A DNA stretch of 64,000 nt from Clostridium cylindrosporum DSM 605 (GTDB lineage: Bacteria; Bacillota; Clostridia; Clostridiales; Caloramatoraceae). The first letter of the stretch is position 1. Every line of letters begins with the position of its first letter. The translations under genes and the position numbers were made by a program. Below are positions 54,839 to 63,173 of the stretch, in pieces. The notes below the pieces were generated by a model. It worked only from the letters and a program-made list of their open reading frames with translations. It did no database searches and was not told the DNA's origin. The stretch spans positions 62,001 to 126,000 of the forward strand of contig NZ_LFVU01000026.1 of the NCBI RefSeq assembly GCF_001047375.1, in the 5' to 3' direction.

Positions 54839-55981
54839 ATGCATATAGATATGATAGATAAACAGGAAGCGAGTATAGATAACATTCAATGGATTAAGCA
54901 GCATAAGGTTTCGGATATATTAACTGCATCTAGTGGAGTGAATTATAGTTTTAGTGACACTAGATATGTAGCTACTAATGAAACAGAAGAACAGTTAATT
55001 GAGGAAGAAATTGCTGAAGAAAGTGAATTAAGTGACAAGGAGATTTTTGATTTATATAAAAAAGGAGCTGCAGATGGCGACCCTGATTCTATGAATAGTA
55101 TAGGATGGATGTATAATTACGGCGAAGGGGTAGAGATTGACCTTGATGAAGCTATTAAGTGGTATAAAATGGCCTCAGATAAGGGACATGCAGAGGCTAC
55201 ATATAATATAGGTATGATATATGATAGTGCTGAAGGAGATAAGAGAAACATGGAGGAGGCACTTAAATGGTATAAAAAGGCTGCCGGCATGGGAAGTATT
55301 GATTCTATGTATAGTATAGCATATACCTATGAACAGGGGGATGGTATAAAAAAAGACTATCAAGAAGCTTTAAAGTGGTATAAAAGAGCTTCACAAGCAG
55401 GTGACCCAGATGCTACATATGCAATAGGAATAATGTACGAAAAGGGAGAAGGTGTAAAGAAAAACTATGCAGAGGCGCTTAAGTGGTATAGGAAGGCAGC
55501 GGAGGAAGGAAGCTCAGATGCTATATACAACTTAGGAGTTATTTATGAATTCGGAAAAGGCGTAGATGTTAACTTAAAAGAAGCATTTAAGTGGTATAGG
55601 AAGGCCGCAGAGGAAGGGTATGTAGATGCTATGAATAGCATAGCCGCTATGTATCATGATGGAAAAGGAGTAAAGTTAGACTATAAAGAGTCACAAAAGT
55701 GGTATGAACTTTCAATAGAAAATGGAAGTCCAGAGGCTACAGTTAGACTGGCAGATATGTACTATAGGGGAGAAGGTGTGAGACTAGACTACAAAAAAGC
55801 CTTTGATATGTTTAGTGAGGCAGCAAGAAATGGAGAACCAGAGGCTATGTTTAAGTTATCTCTTATGTATATGGATGGACAAGGCGTAAAGGCAAATGAT
55901 AAAGAGTCATTTAGATGGTTTTTAAAGGGTATTGTTGAAGGTACAAAGTACATATATAGAATGGCAGTAGAAGATATATAG
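54839..55981 (+). CDS. Sel1-repeat (TPR-like) protein
   Basis: The 380-residue protein has an acidic N-terminal region of about 70 residues, then eight Sel1-type repeats of 36 residues, each of the form A-x-Y-x-(I/L)-G-x-x-Y-x-x-G-x-G-V-x-x-(D/N)-x-x-E-A-x-K-W-Y. No signal peptide or TM is seen, so it is probably a cytoplasmic scaffold or adaptor. Partners are unknown. The ribosome site AAAGGGG is 11 nt before ATG 54839. Confidence 0.88.
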   Translation: MHIDMIDKQEASIDNIQWIKQHKVSDILTASSGVNYSFSDTRYVATNETEEQLIEEEIAEESELSDKEIFDLYKKGAADGDPDSMNSIGWMYNYGEGVEIDLDEAIKWYKMASDKGHAEATYNIGMIYDSAEGDKRNMEEALKWYKKAAGMGSIDSMYSIAYTYEQGDGIKKDYQEALKWYKRASQAGDPDATYAIGIMYEKGEGVKKNYAEALKWYRKAAEEGSSDAIYNLGVIYEFGKGVDVNLKEAFKWYRKAAEEGYVDAMNSIAAMYHDGKGVKLDYKESQKWYELSIENGSPEATVRLADMYYRGEGVRLDYKKAFDMFSEAARNGEPEAMFKLSLMYMDGQGVKANDKESFRWFLKGIVEGTKYIYRMAVEDI

Positions 55982-56059
55982 AGTATGTATTAAAATTATT
56001 AAAATGCAAATAATAGTATTAAGTTTTTAGCAAGTAATTAGTACTTAGGAGAGTTATTT

Positions 56060-56494
56060 ATGTGGAGAGAATTTAAGAAGTTTGCATTTAAAGATAATGT
56101 TATTAGTTTAGCTATAGGGGTTATTATAGGTGGAGCATTTGGAAAGATTGTAACTTCACTTGTTAATGACCTTTTTATGCCTGTTTTTGGTTATATTACA
56201 GCAGGTGTAGATTTTAAGGATTTAAAGTTTGTTTTAAGTCCAGCTTTATATGGGATTAATGGCTCGCTAGTAAAGCCTGAGTCTGCTATTATGTACGGAA
56301 GATTCATTCAAAATGTAGTTGATTTTTTAGTTGTATCATTTTGTATTTTCTTATTTGTTTATATAACTAATAAGATAATGGAAAGAGATTGTATTGAGAA
56401 TATGACAGCGAATAATGGAGGTAAAACTGATAAGGTTGAAGACCTTTTAGTGGAGATTAGGGACCTTTTAAAGAATCAAGAAAATAATAAGTAA
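56060..56494 (+). CDS. mscL: Large-conductance mechanosensitive channel
   Basis: The 144-residue protein begins EFKKFAFKDNVISLAIGVII, with TM1 and the pore-lining Gly-rich helix (GVIIGGAFGKIVTSLVNDLF), a loop, TM2 (VVDFLVVSFCIFLFVYITNK) and an acidic C-terminal helix. It opens under membrane tension to release solutes. Length is normal. ATG 56060 follows TTAGGAGAG. A terminator follows. Confidence 0.96.
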   Translation: MWREFKKFAFKDNVISLAIGVIIGGAFGKIVTSLVNDLFMPVFGYITAGVDFKDLKFVLSPALYGINGSLVKPESAIMYGRFIQNVVDFLVVSFCIFLFVYITNKIMERDCIENMTANNGGKTDKVEDLLVEIRDLLKNQENNK

Positions 56495-56497
56495 ATT

Positions 56498-56536
56498 AAT
56501 GCTACCGACCGTATTAATAGTTGGTAGCATTTTCTT
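56498..56536. terminator. Bidirectional terminator, GCTACC-type hairpin
   Basis: AATGCTACCGAC (56498-56509) pairs with GTTGGTAGCATT (56520-56531), then TTCTT. It serves mscL and, on the other strand, the CorA-type gene. Confidence 0.75.
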
Positions 56537-56551
56537 ATATTAAACTATTGT

Positions 56552-57466
56552 TTAGAACCACTTTTGCTTTTTAAAGTAGATAATGGAAACTCCAACTACC
56601 ACAAGGCTTAAAATTATAACAAATGGATATCCATACACCCAATTAAACTCTGGCATTTTTAAGTTCATTCCATACCATGCAGCAATTAGGCTTAGTGGTA
56701 GGAATATAGCTGTAATAACAGTGAATATCTTCATAATTTTATTTAGGCTAATATCTACCTGTGCTTGGTAAGCTTCCCTTACCTGAGTTATGTACTCCCT
56801 TAAGTTAAGGGTCTTCTGGCTTAACCTATCAATACGATTAGAAAAAATCTTAAAGTACCTTAAAATATTCTTACTTAGAAGGTTATTTTCGTTTTCTTGT
56901 AGTCCATCTAGCACTGTATAAAACTGCTCATAGTAGCTTTTTAGAATCATAATTTTTCTACGTATAACTATGATTTCCTTAATATAATCCTCTGAACCGC
57001 CTTCTAGTAACTCATCCTCTAGAGAAGATATTCTTTCTTCAATGTCACCTAGTATATCAGAATCATAAAGGGTAAGCTGCTTAAGTATATAGTATAGTGT
57101 TTTTTCAAGTGTGATTTCTTCATCGGATTCAGTAATATATTCAGTAATAATTCCTAGAATCTTCTCATCATCACAAAACAGCAACATCTTTCCCTTATCT
57201 AAATAAATAAGTATTCTATTCTTAAAGATGGTAACATCATTTTTATTTATTACATTAAGAAAAATTAAGTCAAATCCCTCATGACTTTCAAACTTTCCCT
57301 GTTTTGATACTTTAAACTCATCTATTATACTTTTCCTTATAGAAAACTTTTGAAATACCTTTTCTAGTTTTTTAGTTGTAAATACACCAATGTAATTAGA
57401 ATCCTTATCCTTAAATTGGTTTAATTCTATTGCTTCAGAACTAGAGCCATTAATCTTATAAAGCAA
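56552..57466 (-). CDS. CorA-family divalent cation transporter
   Basis: The 304-residue protein has a soluble N-terminal domain with long helices and two C-terminal membrane helices. The first ends in the family motif YGMN (AAWYGMNLKMPEFNW). It forms a pentameric Mg2+ (or other divalent) channel. The ribosome site AGGAGG lies upstream of the ATG at 57466. It is shorter and diverged in the N-terminal domain, so the ion is uncertain. Confidence 0.88.
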   Translation of the reverse strand: MLYKINGSSSEAIELNQFKDKDSNYIGVFTTKKLEKVFQKFSIRKSIIDEFKVSKQGKFESHEGFDLIFLNVINKNDVTIFKNRILIYLDKGKMLLFCDDEKILGIITEYITESDEEITLEKTLYYILKQLTLYDSDILGDIEERISSLEDELLEGGSEDYIKEIIVIRRKIMILKSYYEQFYTVLDGLQENENNLLSKNILRYFKIFSNRIDRLSQKTLNLREYITQVREAYQAQVDISLNKIMKIFTVITAIFLPLSLIAAWYGMNLKMPEFNWVYGYPFVIILSLVVVGVSIIYFKKQKWF

Positions 57467-57536
57467 TTTTTCTACCTCCTTTGTATTTTATAGTACTTTT
57501 TAAATATACTACATTTATTCCTAAATGTTAAAACTA

Positions 57537-57566
57537 AAAAGCTACCAACGAATAGTTGGTAGCTTA
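57537..57566 (-). terminator. Terminator of the amidase gene, GCTACCA-type hairpin
   Basis: On the minus strand AAGCTACCAAC pairs with GTTGGTAGCTT, followed by TTTAGTTTT. It is the third member of a set with 53252 and 56498. Confidence 0.75.
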
Positions 57567-57575
57567 AAAACTCTT

Positions 57576-59237
57576 TTATTTAGAAAAGAACTTAATTATT
57601 CCATTTGCTATACCATTTGCAGCCTTAAGCTGAAAGTCTTCATCCTTTAACTTGGCTTCTTCATTTGGATTATTAATAAAAGCAAGTTCTACTAATGCAG
57701 CTGGCATAGTCGTATTATCAAGTACTGCTAAGTCATTAGGTTTTGCACCCCTATCACGTAGCCCTATAGATTTAACTAATTCTTTTTGTATTAAGGTTGC
57801 AAGTTCCTTATCTTTACTTGATTTTTTTGTGCTATAAAAAGTTTCTGTTCCACTTCCAGGAACACCATCGGTACTATTGCAATGAATTGAAACAAAAATA
57901 TCAGCACCATTTGTATTTGCAAGGTTTGCCCTATACCTTAATGACTCATTTTTGTTTAAGCTATTCCAGTTAACATTTTCATTATCATCCCTTGTGTAAA
58001 GAATTTCATATCCATTTGATTCTAAGATAGGTCCAAGCTTTAAAGCAACACTTAAAACTATATCTCTTTCATTAGTACCGCTTGAGGATAAGCTACCTGG
58101 GTCTTTTCCACCATGACCTGGGTCTATAACTATTTTCTTTTTAACAGGTTCTGGTTTTGTTGCATTTATCTCTAGTTTCTTAAAGTCTTCGTATACATCA
58201 TTTTTTACACTGGACCTTTTAGACCAAATAAGAACCTTGTTTTTACCCTCTTCAAGTGGAGTATTAAGCTCAAGTGTAGTCACCTCGCCACTTTTTATAT
58301 CATTTATATAATTAGAGGCATCAATCCACTTATCCTTATTCTTTGAGTACAAGAAGGCCTTGTAGCTTATATTGCTTCCATCTCCTGATTCGCCTTTAAT
58401 ACTTATCTTTGCCTTAGATCCTATGGTAAATTTATCTCCCTCAGCTTTTACATCTAAAATCTTAGATGCATTTTTATCAACAGGTACATCAACTATGTAA
58501 TTCGTAGATGAATCATAGCCACTTGAAGTCATTGGTGGAAGTCCATCTTTTTTAATCCATACTCTAAATGTATTTTTACCTGGCTTAAGTGGAGAGGTTG
58601 TTTTTATAGTTGTAGGCTTACTTGGTTCTGTACCCTTTGTATATCCATTTGAAACATCCTCGAATACTTCTTTACTTTCTGAGTATAAAAGCACCTTATA
58701 TTGTACCTTTACATTTCCGCTTGACTTTACTGTTACTGAAGGTATTTGTCCTAGTTTAATTTCTTTTTTGTCTATACTTACACTTGTAACCTTAGGAATG
58801 AAATTATTATCAGCTACTTTAACTTTATAGCTTAAGGCACTGTCATAGCCCCCCTTATTAAGAGGCTTTTTTCCTGCCCTTTTTACCCATACACTGAAAA
58901 TATTATCACCTTGGTGTAGTGGAGTTTTTAGTTTAATTGAGTAAGGTTTAGTACCTGATACAGCCTTAGTATATCCTCCAGATACATTTTGCCAAGTTTT
59001 CTTAGCTGGAATATATTTATAAACGCTATACTGTACAGAAGAATATCCCTTAGAAGTTAACTTAAGAGTTGGATATAAACCTACTCTAGGAGACTTGTCT
59101 ACTATTTGAGCTCCTGTTATTTTAGGATATGATGCTGCATGTACATCTTGAGCCGGATTTACTAGTCCTAAAACATTTAATACAAAAGTAAATAGTAAGA
59201 CAAATGGTATTATGATTTTTGTTCTAACTCTTTTAAT
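57576..59237 (-). CDS. Secreted N-acetylmuramoyl-L-alanine amidase with three N-terminal repeat domains, probable ATT start
   Basis: The protein has a signal peptide (KRVRTKIIIPFVLLFTF...VHAA). Three tandem domains of about 95-100 residues follow, each with VQYSVYKY/VQYKVLLY/ISYKAFLY strands and an (F/V)-x-VW-x-K(R) turn (triple-Tyr-like). The C-terminus is an Amidase_3 domain with zinc ligands in IDPGHGG, SGTNERDI and SIHCNS and catalytic Glu in ALVELAFINN. It cleaves the peptide from MurNAc in peptidoglycan. The longest frame reaches 59309 but has no ribosome site. AAAAGGGG lies 8 nt before an in-frame ATT at 59237 that gives a normal signal peptide. The GTG at about 59246 overlaps the ribosome site. 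Confidence 0.85.
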   Translation of the reverse strand: MKRVRTKIIIPFVLLFTFVLNVLGLVNPAQDVHAASYPKITGAQIVDKSPRVGLYPTLKLTSKGYSSVQYSVYKYIPAKKTWQNVSGGYTKAVSGTKPYSIKLKTPLHQGDNIFSVWVKRAGKKPLNKGGYDSALSYKVKVADNNFIPKVTSVSIDKKEIKLGQIPSVTVKSSGNVKVQYKVLLYSESKEVFEDVSNGYTKGTEPSKPTTIKTTSPLKPGKNTFRVWIKKDGLPPMTSSGYDSSTNYIVDVPVDKNASKILDVKAEGDKFTIGSKAKISIKGESGDGSNISYKAFLYSKNKDKWIDASNYINDIKSGEVTTLELNTPLEEGKNKVLIWSKRSSVKNDVYEDFKKLEINATKPEPVKKKIVIDPGHGGKDPGSLSSSGTNERDIVLSVALKLGPILESNGYEILYTRDDNENVNWNSLNKNESLRYRANLANTNGADIFVSIHCNSTDGVPGSGTETFYSTKKSSKDKELATLIQKELVKSIGLRDRGAKPNDLAVLDNTTMPAALVELAFINNPNEEAKLKDEDFQLKAANGIANGIIKFFSK

Positions 59238-59344
59238 TTTGCACACCCCTTTTAATTTAAATTTACAAATAATGTTAAGTGATATATACATGATACCATA
59301 AAAATCCATATTATATTACCTTAGTTATTTAAATTATAAATATA

Positions 59345-59926
59345 TTAATTAGGGCTTAGCTTAGCATTTATTATGAGTCTATGAGTAGCTACTCTTACAG
59401 GGGTACAGGTTATAAGAGTCATTGTTGCATTCTTTGTAGAATTTAACACCTCCACCTGTTCAGGAAGAACTATCTTTTTATTATAAACAATGTACTTATA
59501 TGTTCCATTTGTTGTTTTTACTATTATTTCATCCCCGACTTCAAGCTCGTCTAGTCTATTAAAGTATTCACCATAGGTATAGTTTCTATGACCAGCAACA
59601 CAAAAATTACCCTTTTCTCCTGGCATTGCTGTGTCTTTAAAATGTCCTATAGCATACTTTAAAGTGGATGAGTCGGTTCCCTCACCAATTGTTACTTTTA
59701 GATCTATTTTATTTATTATCAATATCCCTATTGTGCCGGATTTATATTTATCAACACCTGAAGATGTTTTGTTAGGATGTTTTTGGTGATTTTCTATTTG
59801 TTTCTCATAGTATTTGGTTAAGTGATTTTGTTTATTTAATGACCATAACTTAGCTAAGATAGCATATGAAATCATAATAATACCTATACTAATAAGTATC
59901 AAACTAAACAATTTCAATCTTTTCAA
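59345..59926 (-). CDS. Class D sortase
   Basis: The 193-residue protein has an N-terminal signal anchor (about residues 7-26) and the sortase core with catalytic His in VAGHRNYTYG, Cys in TLITCTPV and Arg in THRLIINAKL. The TLITCTPV segment fits class D. It should attach surface proteins to the wall; no LPxTG-type substrate is visible in the window. TTG 59926 follows AGGAGG at 8 nt. It lies upstream of the amidase on the same strand. Confidence 0.9.
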   Translation of the reverse strand: MKRLKLFSLILISIGIIMISYAILAKLWSLNKQNHLTKYYEKQIENHQKHPNKTSSGVDKYKSGTIGILIINKIDLKVTIGEGTDSSTLKYAIGHFKDTAMPGEKGNFCVAGHRNYTYGEYFNRLDELEVGDEIIVKTTNGTYKYIVYNKKIVLPEQVEVLNSTKNATMTLITCTPVRVATHRLIINAKLSPN

Positions 59927-60101
59927 TAGTTTATCCTCCTGATTTAGGGTATAGTTCTAATAATTCTAATCACTTGAAGGATATATGTCAATATGGAATA
60001 TAATTGCTACTTTTTACAAAATAATACTGTAAGATAATTGTCACATCTTTGTGAGAGAATGACTATATATTTTAAAGTAAAGTAGGAGAATGTAATATTC
60101 A

Positions 60102-63100
60102 ATGAAGAGTCTATTAAGATTATTTATAGTTTTAGGAATGGTATTTGTTTTATTAGTTATATTAAACTACGAATCAGTATACTCACATAAAGGTATAGAA
60201 GCAAAAAAAGGTAAAATGGATCTTACTAATTGGGATTTTGGAAGAGACGGAATAATAAGACTTGATGGTGAGTGGGAAGTATACGAAGGTAGACTGTTAA
60301 CACCTAAGGACTTTAAAGGAATAGGGAACTTAAAGCCACTACCAACAGGGTACGTAAAGCTAACCTTATCACCTATTCATAATGAAGAAGGTTTTAATCT
60401 AAGTCCTAAGGGAGTAAGAACCTACAGGTTAAATATTACCCTTAAAAACACTAAGGATATTTTGGGGTTAAAAGTAGAAAACATAAAAATGAGTAATAGG
60501 GTATTTATAAATAGCAAATTAGAAGGACAAAGTGGAAACCCTGCATTTAAGGATAAAGGTTACAAGCCTAATACTGCTCCATATAGTACCTATTTTGCTA
60601 TAGATGGAAACAAACTTCAAATAATCTTGCAGGTAGCCAATTTTGATTATCCCTTTCAAGGATATTTATACAAGTTGCATTTAGGATTACAAGAACATAT
60701 TTCCTTAGTTACAACCACTAAGATTTCATTAGAAATGGCTGTAACTATATGTGCATTTTTCTTTAGTATTTACTATTTAAGTATATATTCTATGAGTAAG
60801 AAGGATAAGAGTTATCTCTACTGGGGAATTAATATTATTACGATTATGATAGCTTTGTTCGTCTCAGGCCAAATGATACTAGTAGAGCTACTTCCTAGAA
60901 TACCTTTTTATGCCTTCATTAAACTGAAACAGCTTGCTTATATGCTACGTATATTATCGCTAATTGGGATTGTAAATCAGATAAATAAAAATATTATAAG
61001 AAAAAATGAGTTAAAGGCTGTTAAGATTATTGGAATTTCTTATATAACTGTAGTTTTAATTACAAGTTACTCTATAAGTGTTTATATAGACTCAGTTATT
61101 TACATACCTATGATTTGTTTTTTAATTATACTAACTACACGATTAGCAACTGATATATTTAAAAACAAAAAAGAAGCCTTAGATAGAAAGGAAAGTACAC
61201 TATTTGTTCACTGTATGATTTCTATAATAATCAATGCAATAAATAATCAACTTTATTCATTTAACTTGGTCTATAGTAGGCTTATAGGATCTAGTGCATT
61301 AGGCTTTTTTATGATATATATGGCTTATATTTTATCCAATAGATATTTTTTAGCATATAGAAATATGGAAAGCATGGCAGACAGGCTTATGCAGATGGAC
61401 ATAATAAAGGATGAATTTATCACAAAAACATCCTATGAACTTAAGGCACCTTTATATGGGATAGTTAAAATTTCAGAAACAATTATAAGAGAGAATAGGG
61501 AACTATTAGATAACTCAGATTTCAACAAAATAATAATGCTAAGAAGTATGGCACTTAGGTTATCTGGAATTGTTAATAATACTTTGGATGTAACTCTTCT
61601 AAGAAATAATCAACTTAAGCTTAGTATATCATTTGTTGATATTATGGTTTGTGCAAACATAGTTGTAGAAGGATTTAAATACATAACCCAAAAAAAAGAT
61701 ATAGAAATAACAAACAATATAAGAGAATCTGTAATGGTTAAGGGGGATAAAAACAAAATAGGTCAAGTACTTTTCAACCTTATTAATAATGCTGTAGAAA
61801 ATATGGATAAGGGGAAAATTGAAATAAACATTAAAAAACAAGGCAGTAGGGTATCTATATCAGTTGAAGATACAGGGTTTGGTATTTCATTAGAAAAGAT
61901 AGAAAAGGTATTTAGGCCATATGAGTATGAAGGTTCAGAGGAAAGAAGTTTTGGACTCTATATTAGTAGACAGCTAGTAGAACTTATGGAGGGAGAACTG
62001 TATTTAGATTGGACAGAAGTAAATGTAGGAAGTAGATTTATATTTTCCCTACCATATACAGATAAAAAGAGTAATTTAGAGTCTAAAATAAGTGAAATAG
62101 ATAATTATAATATTAAACCATTAACAGGCATCTTAGAAAAAGAAAACATAGCTGGAGAGAGAAATACTATTTTAATAGTAGAGGATGAGATGGAAAATAT
62201 TATGGTGGCCCTTAGCATTTTAAGAAATGAAGATTACAATGTTTTAATTGCTTCCTCTAAGGATGATGCTATGAGAAAAGTTGCAGAAAACAATATTGAC
62301 TTAGTAATTTTAGATTTAATTATCCCAGGAGCATCAGGAATAGACATATGTAAGGAAATGAGAAAAGTATACACATTAATAGAGATGCCAATACTAATAT
62401 CTACACTTAAAAACACAAATTATGATTTAAACTTAGCTTTAAGAGCAGGTGCAAATGACTTTATAACAAAACCATTTGAAGAAAAGGAAATGATTGCGAG
62501 AGTAAAGACATTAATTAACTTGAAAAAATCCATGGAAGAGGCAGTTAAAAATGAATTGGCTTTTTTACAGGCTCAGATAAAACCTCACTTTTTATATAAT
62601 TCATTAACCGCTATTATATCCTTTTGCTATACCGATGGAGAGAGGGCAGCTAAGTTACTTACCCATTTTAGCAAGTATTTAAGATTTACATTTGATATGG
62701 ACAATAAAGCTATGTATACAATACTGAGAAAGGAACTTGAAGCAGTAGATGCATATGTGGAGATTAAAAAAGCACGGTTAGGAGAAAAAATAAAAATAGA
62801 ATATGATATTCAACCGGATATGATGGATGAAAAGATTCCTTCTTTATACATACAGCCTCTAGTAGAAAATGCAATAAACCATGGGCTTTATGAAAAGGAA
62901 GATGGAGGAACAGTATCCGTATCTGTTAGAAGAATAGAAGGAAGAGTTTTTATTCAGGTTAAAGATGATGGGGTTGGTATGACTAAGGAGAAACTTAAGG
63001 AGCTTAATAGCATGGACTATAATAACTCTGGAGTAGGACTTTCGAACATAAGAAAAAGGGCCAGAAGGCTTAATGAAGCTGATATGATTATTCACAGTAT

Positions 63101-63146
63101 TGAGGGAAAAGGCACTACAATAACTATAATTTTTAGATATTTGTAG
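60102..63146 (+). CDS. Hybrid sensor kinase: DISM-type sensor, degenerate HisKA, HATPase, receiver, LytS-type kinase
   Basis: The 1014-residue membrane protein has TM1 (8-25), an extracellular 7TMR-DISM-like beta domain (about 40-200), about seven membrane helices (210-415) and a HisKA-like region. The region reads TSYELKAPLYG with Tyr445 where His is expected. The first HATPase follows (LFNLINNAVEN, DTGFGI), then a receiver with Asp738 (LVILDLIIPG) and KPF. A LytS/YpdA-type kinase completes it (QIKPHFLYNSL, His829, QPLVENAINHG, DDGVGM, GVGLSNI). The second module looks active. Its 28-nt-downstream response regulator is the likely partner. ATG 60102 has a distant ribosome site (GTAGGAG), so initiation may be weak. 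Confidence 0.88.
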   Translation: MKSLLRLFIVLGMVFVLLVILNYESVYSHKGIEAKKGKMDLTNWDFGRDGIIRLDGEWEVYEGRLLTPKDFKGIGNLKPLPTGYVKLTLSPIHNEEGFNLSPKGVRTYRLNITLKNTKDILGLKVENIKMSNRVFINSKLEGQSGNPAFKDKGYKPNTAPYSTYFAIDGNKLQIILQVANFDYPFQGYLYKLHLGLQEHISLVTTTKISLEMAVTICAFFFSIYYLSIYSMSKKDKSYLYWGINIITIMIALFVSGQMILVELLPRIPFYAFIKLKQLAYMLRILSLIGIVNQINKNIIRKNELKAVKIIGISYITVVLITSYSISVYIDSVIYIPMICFLIILTTRLATDIFKNKKEALDRKESTLFVHCMISIIINAINNQLYSFNLVYSRLIGSSALGFFMIYMAYILSNRYFLAYRNMESMADRLMQMDIIKDEFITKTSYELKAPLYGIVKISETIIRENRELLDNSDFNKIIMLRSMALRLSGIVNNTLDVTLLRNNQLKLSISFVDIMVCANIVVEGFKYITQKKDIEITNNIRESVMVKGDKNKIGQVLFNLINNAVENMDKGKIEINIKKQGSRVSISVEDTGFGISLEKIEKVFRPYEYEGSEERSFGLYISRQLVELMEGELYLDWTEVNVGSRFIFSLPYTDKKSNLESKISEIDNYNIKPLTGILEKENIAGERNTILIVEDEMENIMVALSILRNEDYNVLIASSKDDAMRKVAENNIDLVILDLIIPGASGIDICKEMRKVYTLIEMPILISTLKNTNYDLNLALRAGANDFITKPFEEKEMIARVKTLINLKKSMEEAVKNELAFLQAQIKPHFLYNSLTAIISFCYTDGERAAKLLTHFSKYLRFTFDMDNKAMYTILRKELEAVDAYVEIKKARLGEKIKIEYDIQPDMMDEKIPSLYIQPLVENAINHGLYEKEDGGTVSVSVRRIEGRVFIQVKDDGVGMTKEKLKELNSMDYNNSGVGLSNIRKRARRLNEADMIIHSIEGKGTTITIIFRYL

Positions 63147-63173
63147 TTAGGATCTTTTCGGGAGGAAGTTTGA

